A stretch of 64,000 nucleotides of DNA from Symbiodinium natans (lineage: Eukaryota; Sar; Dinophyceae; Suessiales; Symbiodiniaceae): the NCBI GenBank assembly GCA_905221605.1, contig CAJNDS010000480.1, positions 62,001 to 126,000 of the forward strand, written 5' to 3'. How positions within the stretch are numbered: position 1 is the first letter of the stretch; every line of letters begins with the position of its first letter. The notes below the pieces were generated by a model. It ran no database searches. It was not told the DNA's origin and saw nothing but the letters and a program-made list of their open reading frames with translations. The position numbers and the translations under genes were made by a program. Below, piece after piece: positions 56,740 to 64,000 of this stretch.

Positions 56740-59700
56740 AAAAAACTCTCCGGAAAACACTTCCCGGCATGTTCTCTTGAAGCTGCGGCACTTCAATATT
56801 CGAACCAACGCTGCATCAATGATCGGTGCTCTGGCATCCCGAGACGGGCTCGGGGACTCCTCGGCTCGAAATCCGTTTACCATTTCTACGCGGCTTCTGG
56901 TCCGGAGCTGGGATTTGCCGCTGCGACACGCGCTCTGTGGGCTACGTAGCTATCTATTATCTATGCGTGCTGCAAGGTCCTGCGGGCCCTCGGTGCGAAA
57001 GGTTGGCACGTCTGTGAGGTCCATCTCGGAGCGGTCGCAACTTGGCCGCACTCGCACAGAGCCCGTCTCCGTCTCCTCCAAAGGCCCATTTGGCTCCGTG
57101 AGCTGTGCCAGTGCCTCGCACCAGGCCTCTAGTGGCGAAGGTTGTGGCATCGAATCCTGGCTGAGACGTTTGTCGGCTGCGACTCCTGACCAAGTGAGCG
57201 CTGCCTGCTCAAAGTCCTTCCGGGAGAAGGCATCGAAGCCATCGCGACTACTTGCCAGCAAAATGTGTGCTTGCAACTCGGTTGTTTTGAGCAGGGTGTG
57301 CCCAAGCGAATGCCTCCATAAGACCTGTGCTGCACCCCAGAGGCGCCAGGAAAGCTTCCTGTGAGGATATCTCGTCAAATAGGCTTCGGCCCAGCGACTT
57401 TGCAAGGCCGACACAGGAATGGATGCGGAGAAGAACTCTGGCACTGACGAAAGCGACAGCTCGGAGAGCTCGGAGATCGAGTTGAAGCCCAGGCTCGAGG
57501 CAGCCGCTGTGCTCACTGCAGTTGCTTTGAACTGTTCGATGCTGTTCCCGCTTGAACCGCTTTGCAGGATCTCAGCCACCGATGCCCCGGTCTTCCTTAG
57601 AGAGCTTAGAGCTGACTCAGACCGGGCATCAGCGCCAAGAAATCGAAACAGCCAACCGACTCAGGTGATCAAACTGCTGGCCCCGAGGTGATCGGTTAAT
57701 AAACCTATGAAGGACTGCACAGAGCCTTCGCCACTCAGACCCGACAGCCCTTGATAGCCGCAAAGCTCCAAACTCGTGAACACAATTCTGTTTGGCCAGC
57801 TTAACTTCCGACTGGCAATTGGCAACCTGACATTCCTGAACCAGATGCTCGTCCCAGAGAGTCCCCAGCACTGTCGACCACTCTACGTAACTCCTGTCTT
57901 GTCCTTTGCTCACTTCAAGCTCTCTCTTTCCTTTCGGGAATCTCACTTCGAACAACTTAAAAGGAGAAGCCCGAGTTGCCCTCCGTCGTGTCCTCCGTTT
58001 GCGTCGTTCGACGGCGAGAGGAACTCTGCGGCGTGGCGAAGCCAAAGGTGCCCATGGCCGCACTCGTTGCGGAAGAAGTCCAGGAGGCGATGTGAGAGCC
58101 GCTCCTGCGCAGCCAGAGAACCCTCGAAACTCGATACCACGGCAATGGAGTTACACAAACTGACCCTGCGCGTTCGGAACACTCACCCAGCCTCCGAATC
58201 GTGCTGGCAGAAGCCCCTGATGGCGCGAAGTGAAATGAGGCGTGCTTGCCAGAGCAATGGGCAACCACCTGCCAGGAAACAAGATGCAGCTGAGCTTCAC
58301 CCGGTCCGCACCAAACTTGATCAAATCATGGCCCACTCTGCCCTACCCTAAACGCAACATTGTAGCGTCATGAAACCCCCTGCAGTGACGCATGCGACTT
58401 TCTCGAAAGTTCTCAGATGTCGCGCTTGTTGAAGGATCTTGGATTTTTCATTGGAGCCCCCGTGCTTCTGCAGGACACTCACAGGGGGCCTTTTGCACTA
58501 CGTTGCACCACATTGCACCAATTCACCAAGTGCCAAGTTTTGCTTGGGAGGCTTCAGGCTTTGGAGGGGCGGCAGGGGCATACAGTAAGCCGTTGGAAGA
58601 CAAGCCCACTATACAGCAGCTGTCGTTGCCGTCCATGAAAACTCGCAAGAGGAGGGGGGGGAGTGTGATGGGCTGCGCGAGCTCGAGTGGGCAGAGAGGC
58701 CGGTTACTGAAGGGAGGCCCTTGATGCCCAACCAGCCTGCGTCGGGCAGAAGCCGGAAGAGCAGCAGCAGAGGCCCGATCCGGCCAGGCCAACCTGGACC
58801 TAGCAAGTGAAGGGGGCAGACTCGATACGAAGAGAAGAAAGAGGAAGAAAGAGGAAGTAAGAGGAAGAAAGAGGAAGTAAGAGGAAGTACGAGAAGGATG
58901 AAGGAAGACTTTTTGAGAGGTGGTTCACTATGAGCGCTTCGGTTCAGAGGCAGTGTCTCGAACAACTCTTTGAAACTTTGGTGCTTCCGAAACAAGGCGG
59001 TCCAAAGTCTTCATGCGCCTGGGGCCAAGGGCACCTCCGCCTCGCCGTGCAGAGCCCTGGCAATAGACTCGGCGAGCTGCTCAGGGCGTAGAGGTGCAGC
59101 GGCGTCAGTGCTCGGAGTGTGCAGGAGCTGCAGGTTCAGGGCTTCGGATGGCGTTCCAAGCACCGCCTCCCAGGGAGCGAGCTCAGGTTGCGCGCCCGGG
59201 TCGTTGAGCGCTGGGGCGAGCGCTACTGCCAATGACGCAGCCAAAGCGCCGGGTGTGATGTCAGGCAGCAGCACCTGGCATGCCTCATGCATGACCAGCA
59301 AAAGGGACGTTAGCCAAGACACTGGCTCCTTTTGGAGCAGAGCGGTGCGGCACAAGAGCGTGCAGGCATTAACCAGGGCGTCTCGCATCTGTACCAAGGC
59401 CTGGCTGTCTTCGCAGACCTCGAGGGCTTTGCGGAGACGACGCAAAGCCGCCAGATCCAACTCTTTGGTCGGTGAGATCAGATATGCAAGGATCCACGGG
59501 AGTAGCGGAAGACTGCGACTGAGCCACGTAGCAGCACATGAGGCTGCAAGGGCCGAGCCATTTGGGGAGCACCGGTCAATGGCTGCCTCGACATCCACGC
59601 AATGTGCAAGCCTGTATGCCCAGACCTCAGCCGGCGCTCCATGGGCCAAGCCCTCCAACGTTTCGACACAGCTTCGCTGATGCGCTTGGAGGGAGTCGTC

Positions 59701-60740
59701 CTGAAAGCTTCTGAAAAGGGTCAGGCTGGCTGGTGGCGCTTGCGCAAGCATCTGCCAGGTCATGAGCTGTTGGTCAAAGGGACAGGCATCTGGGTCGGTG
59801 CGAAATCGTGCAAGTCGAGAGAGGTGCATGTCCAACACGTCTGCCAAGACATCCGAACGAGCCGACAGGACTTGTGCTGCAGCAGCGTGCAGCGTCTCAG
59901 CCAAGGCCTCGCCACCCCAGTCTTCCCAGGCAGTGAGGCTGGTCAATATCTCGGTCGCGGCATTAAAAGCCGCCCAGGCATCTGGAAGCTCAGCCGATCC
60001 CGCCTGCCAGATTGAGATGCAACACTGATGCAACCTGAGGACCTACACTGCTTTGCAAGCAGGCCCTTCAACTCAAGTAAGACATACCGGCAAGACGTAC
60101 AAATGTGAACGAGCCACCTTCCATTAAACAGATTCGATGTTGAAGGTTGAGGAGGTGCGAGAAAGAGTCTGGCAAGGCACATGAGGACGGGAACGATTGT
60201 GGAATTGACGCTGGCACCAACTGCTTGCGGCACAAGAAGCACCAAGACAAACAGAACACTGCCACGCCTACTTCATGGCGTGAGAACAAAAACACAAAAC
60301 ACAAAGAGCCAAGATCCCTCGTGGAGCCTGGGCCTTTACAAGCCGCCATACGCCACCACTACTGCCACAGAGATCTGATTCGCCTCCTACACTGTTGAGG
60401 TCAGGCAAAATCCCTAGCACTTGTAGTACAAGATATGGGCAGCAAGAAAAGAGAAGCCTTGGACGCTTCAGGGACAGTACCTTCTGCAAAACATCTCAAC
60501 CTTGACCCCACATGCACTTCAAGGGACACCCAATAGGTTCCCCGCAACGAGGCGCCTATCCCAACTACAGGGTTGACTTGTATTGCCTTCCTTGCCAAAG
60601 CAATGGCAAGAAATTACATCTGATGTGCTTACTGCATCAATCGCACGAGAGCCTCCTGCATGTGATGGAGGAGTGGGCGGATGGCAACTGCAACAGCATC
60701 CGGCTCCAGCGGAAGTGATGACACCTTGTCTTGCATACGC
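56740..60740 (-). CDS. Divergent cullin (ubiquitin ligase scaffold), several exons
   Basis: Cullins hold an adaptor at the N-terminus and the RING subunit at the C-terminus, and are activated by NEDD8 on a C-terminal lysine. Exons seen: 60724-about 60630 (LEPDAVAVAIRPLLHHMQEA), a large helical exon about 60005-59020 (340 codons, plausibly the N-terminal cullin repeats), possibly about 58130-58010 (RLLDFFRNECGHGHLWLR, like the cullin SKLK-xCG segment), and about 57660-56960, whose SIPVSALQSRWAEAYLTRYP then HRKLSW matches the cullin LP-x-FY-HxGRKLxW signature, followed by TTELQAHILL as in ELQVSTYQMxxLL. A further exon about 56912-56760 has APIIDAALVRILKCRS, matching the neddylation site IDAAIVRIMKSRK, with the acceptor lysine kept. 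APC2 lacks this site, so a true cullin is favoured. Several junctions and the C-terminus are unresolved. Confidence 0.76.
58815..58905 (+). repeat. Purine-rich tandem repeat, GAAGAAAGAG / GAAGTAAGAG
   Basis: Seven to eight 10-11 bp units within a cullin intron. Strand-asymmetric purine tract that could form triplex DNA. Confidence 0.9.
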
Positions 60741-60749
60741 TGTAGAAGT

Positions 60750-63250
60750 GCAAGCTAACACCCATCGTCACATTGCCAATGAATGCCAGGGCACCACATT
60801 GTCAAAGGAAATGAGGTGCACCTCACCACCTGCGATTTCTGAATTCAGGACCTCTCCTACACCTAAGCAGACCTCAGAAACCTATAGAACATGCTAGAAA
60901 CACCTGCCCAAACATTCAAGTAAACCAACAAGCAACGCCCTGAGACCCCAAACATCTCATAAGCAGCCCACGGAAGATGTCAGCGAGGCAGCCGGCCAGC
61001 GAACGCCGCTCGGCGACCATAGGGACCATATGGGGACCATCGGGAAAGCATCCCAAAACGTGACTGTCTATCGTACCTACATGCGACCCCAGGTGCAGCA
61101 TTTCCGAATTTCTTTTGCAACTCCAGCTCTCTCGCAAACTTACCACTATGACTTGTCTTGCTTTCTTTACAGCGGCATCCCTGTTTAAAACTAAACTTGG
61201 GCACCCATAGTTCTCTTTGACACATTGCCTAACATTGAACAGTTTCAAACCGCAAGTACCTCCTTTAGAGGCTCCGAACTCTCAAGCGCTGTGAATCACG
61301 GTAGTTGCAGCATTAGGCAGCTTCAAAAGCCATAGATTACAGCCAAACACTGCAAATCACAGCATTGCTTGTTCACTCCCCCCCAGTTGTAAACAGTCTA
61401 ATCACTCGATGAACCCGAGTCCGAGTGGCTTTATTTGGCTGGGTGCTGAAGGGAAGACGGTGGAAGGATTGCTAAACATTGCAAGCGGTTGGGACGCCGA
61501 CCACCCGCGAGAGCAAGATGCCACAGAGCAGAAAGCAATAAGCGCAAGTAAAACAGGGAACGTCAAGCAAAAACCAAAACCCTAACAGCAGCGAGCAAAG
61601 AACCGTAAGGAAGAATCAGCAAACAGAAGAGAAATCAAAACATTAATCGTAGCACTTTTGCAAAATGCTCAGATATATCAGTGTGTTTAGCAGCCACATT
61701 TTTCTGTTACATACCTCAAACCTTTCCGGTGCAGGAGCCCGCTAAATTTGGTTTTGCCAAACTTCCTCTTGCTCGCCGAAAGTCTTGGATTTCTCACACC
61801 TGCTTCCTAGCACCATGTCAGCTTTGGCTTTGCTACTCCGCCCAGAACATCTTTAGGCTTGAGGACATTGAGGGCTTGTCCCCCTTCGGGAGTTGTCGGG
61901 CCCATGTCTCCGTTTCAGTCTCGGGGTTCTTCAGGGCCCGTCAGAAAGTCTGCCATTGCCACCCCGAAAATGTGCACGGTTAGGCTTTGCAAGAAGTGTA
62001 TATAAGGTGGTACTCGAACACAAGCAACAACGTGTCAGGCTAACTGGGGAAGCTATGCCCAAGCCATGCGCTGGGCCTTCCAGCCACTCAATGCGAACTT
62101 ATAAGCCGGAGGGGACGCCAGAGGGGCCGTGCTTCATGCGCAGGAGGGTGAACATCAAGAATCTGCGGCACGACAACCATGCAGGATTTTTTTCGCCGCA
62201 TTGTTATCAACCATCTCGGAGGGCAGGTCCTGCACAAAAAGGCCAAAAAGCCCCCAACATTCTGACTCCCCACATGCACGCTGAAGGATATCCGGTTTTT
62301 TTGACCTAGACAGACAGGGTCCAAGGGAGCCCAAGGCTTTTCCCAGGTCCCCGAGTCGGGCGCCTCGTCCTCTTCCAAGTCATTGCCTTAAGACCAAAAT
62401 AAGGGGCGAGGAAAAAAAAAAAAGGCCCCCCCCCCTTTGCTTGCCGAATCTGGATAGGAGCTTTGCTGCCAGCAAGAATGGAATTGAGAATTTCGTCGAT
62501 CGTGGCCTTGGCACCACAGCAACTGCTCGTTCCTTTTCTTCGATCCCCGATTGTCCCTGATCCTATCACCGGCAGTATGGCAAGGATCAAGGTGCAGCGA
62601 ACCACCAAGTGTCCAGACTTTCTCCTGCACAACAGCCTGTGGCCTTGGCAACATTGCCACGGGCATCCATCGATTCTAACGGTAATCATAGCTGTCATAA
62701 CTCGATCGATCTTTTCTGGCGCGGCAGAAGTGGGAGCCCGGCTGCACCTCCTCGACCTCTTCGAGCATGTCGTCCAAAGGAGCCACTACTGACCTGGGCT
62801 CCAGGAGCCTTGAGAGAACGCATCCTGTACTTATCTTGTGCCTTGTGTCCACTGGATCTGAAGCAATTTCTGAGCTCTAGCCAGGCTTGTCACTCACAGA
62901 CCCAAAGCCCGGCACTTTCGACTCGATTTGCTAGAAGTGTAGCGCTCATTCCGCAGCGCCTTCAAAAGCAGCGCGCGATCTCCAATCTCAGGACTCCGAT
63001 TCAGTTAGGTGGCAAGATTGCCTGACCGTGCCCCATCTGCACGATGATGGCTTCAAGTGCGGCTACCCGATCCTGCACAGCACAAACTGCACATGGTTTA
63101 GACATACGCGTACAGTGAAACTCGGCGACAGCGTTCAAAAACCAACCAGGTTGCCCAACCCTGGTAAACCCAGCCCTTTTCTGCTTAAACCCTTGGCTCC
63201 TGTAGCTGGCTGAACTCTTCCTCTCGCACCACACTAGGCCTGGACACAAT
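60750..63250. other. Unassigned; scattered minus-strand exon-like pieces
   Basis: Candidate pieces: 62238-62165 (after AG|G, DLPSEMVDNNAAKKILHGCR), 62385-62310 (LEEDEAPDSGTWEKPWAPLD), 62510-62450 (KATIDEILNSILAGSKAPIQ), 62785-62700 (EEVEEVQPGSHFCRARKDRS) and 63100-63010 (VQDRVAALEAIIVQMGHGQA). Their density suggests the 3' part of a further minus-strand gene. No family recognised. 60900-61650 holds nothing I can support. Confidence 0.35.
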
Positions 63251-63404
63251 GCACCAAATGGGAACTCTTAGCAGCAATTGCAATAAAACACCCGCAAAAT
63301 GCCAGAACTGCAATAACAGCGCGATTACTCTCTATTTACTCCTATGGGATGCTTTTGGCTACTGCCATCGCCACCGAGCTACTTGCTGCAACTACCACGC
63401 CCAT

Positions 63405-63492
63405 CACCACGACCATCACCACGACCATCACCACGACCATCACCACGACCATCACCACCCCACCACCACCCCACCACCACCACAACTACTGG
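63405..63492 (+). repeat. 12-bp tandem repeat, CATCACCACGAC
   Basis: Five perfect copies followed by CCACCACCC units. Frames across it give His/Asp or Thr/Pro repeats. Confidence 0.95.
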
Positions 63493-63599
63493 AGAATACT
63501 GCTGCTCCTGCTCCTACTACTCCTACTCCTACTCCTATTCTCACGACTCGCTTTACTGTCATCTTTGAAGCCACTCGGTTTATACAAATACTTGGGGAT

Positions 63600-64000
63600 G
63601 ACTCGATTTACAAGAACTGGAACTTAACAGTAGCAGTGCCAGCGCAACCCGACGGAACTGCCTTGCCATCGGTGCCAGCGGGCCCACCGCAGCCAAAGCA
63701 TCGGGATCGTACCTGTGCTCAGGAACTAGGGGACACAGCGCTTCAGTCCAAAGCCTAATCCTGAGACTGCACACGAAGTGTACATGTGCGCACACCATGC
63801 AAGCATGAGCAACCTACGGGGAAGTGCACTTCTTCAAGTCCTTGAGCCTCCGGACCGACAAGCTCAGCCTCTCAATTGCGAGACTCACGCGGCACACCTT
63901 GCGATGCTGCTCAGACAAGATTCCCCTTTCAACTTCTACTTGCCCACAGAACACCAGAACCGGCTGTGCTGCTTTGCTGTCTTGCCGTCTTGCTGGTCTT
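63600..64000. other. One short exon-like piece; otherwise nothing
   Basis: Near 63712-63652 the minus strand reads RYDPDALAAVGPLAPMARQ after an AG|G, a possible exon of a gene continuing off the window. Confidence 0.3.

Noticed and set aside
1-64000. CRISPR arrays, bacterial operons, ribosome binding sites, tRNA or rRNA genes
   Set aside because: None seen; the tandem repeats are direct microsatellites without spacers, and the gene structure is eukaryotic.

Overview
The window looks like nuclear DNA of a dinoflagellate. I infer this from four things seen in the sequence. (1) Genes are cut into many very short exons, down to 24-25 nt. (2) Of 25 splice junctions that I could join in phase across three recognisable genes, 15 have GC donors, 4 have GA and only 6 have GT, and 23 of the 25 acceptors read AG|G. 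(3) Nearly all recognisable genes lie on the minus strand, a one-way gene array. (4) Degenerate CCCTAAA/TTTAGGG tracts and long microsatellites are scattered through introns and intergenic DNA. Genus cannot be settled from the sequence alone (a Suessiales-type genome would fit). Because exons are short, long open frames mislead here; most were rejected in favour of exon-by-exon reconstruction by protein similarity.

Layout, read from low to high coordinate (transcription runs the other way). 0.5-4.1 kb: 3' end and exon cluster of an unknown membrane protein. 4.29-6.95 kb: J-domain part of SEC63, with a complete intronless metallo-beta-lactamase-fold gene (4739-5920) nested in its largest intron. 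11.5-18.9 kb: a Na+/Ca2+ exchanger (NCX type) with both alpha repeats. 20.2-24.0 kb: unknown coiled-coil/membrane exons. 24.15-24.6 kb: small unknown gene with an acidic tail. 24.63-26.62 kb: an eight-exon 2-oxoglutarate/Fe(II) oxygenase reconstructed end to end (225 aa). 29-38 kb: scattered minus-strand exons, including an unknown nuclear-looking protein (35.06-37.09 kb). 39.9-40.3 kb: FIP1-motif mRNA 3'-processing factor. 41.8-42.7 kb: an exon cluster with faint GAF-like similarity. 44.0-44.9 kb: the only convincing plus-strand material, a voltage-gated channel S3-type exon enclosed by facing telomere-like arms and a CCCH zinc-finger exon. 46.9-48.3 kb: a serine/arginine-rich coiled-coil protein fed by a 9-bp tandem repeat. 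49.8-52.4 kb: further unknown exons. 56.7-60.7 kb: a divergent cullin.

The genes are ordinary eukaryotic housekeeping functions (ER translocation, calcium efflux, ubiquitin ligase scaffold, mRNA 3' processing, protein hydroxylation), not a pathway. The most unusual structures are the nested, bacterial-looking MBL gene inside SEC63, the dominance of GC/GA introns with duplicated bases at their ends, and short segments bounded by CCCTAAA on the left and TTTAGGG on the right, the polarity of a tiny complete chromosome.
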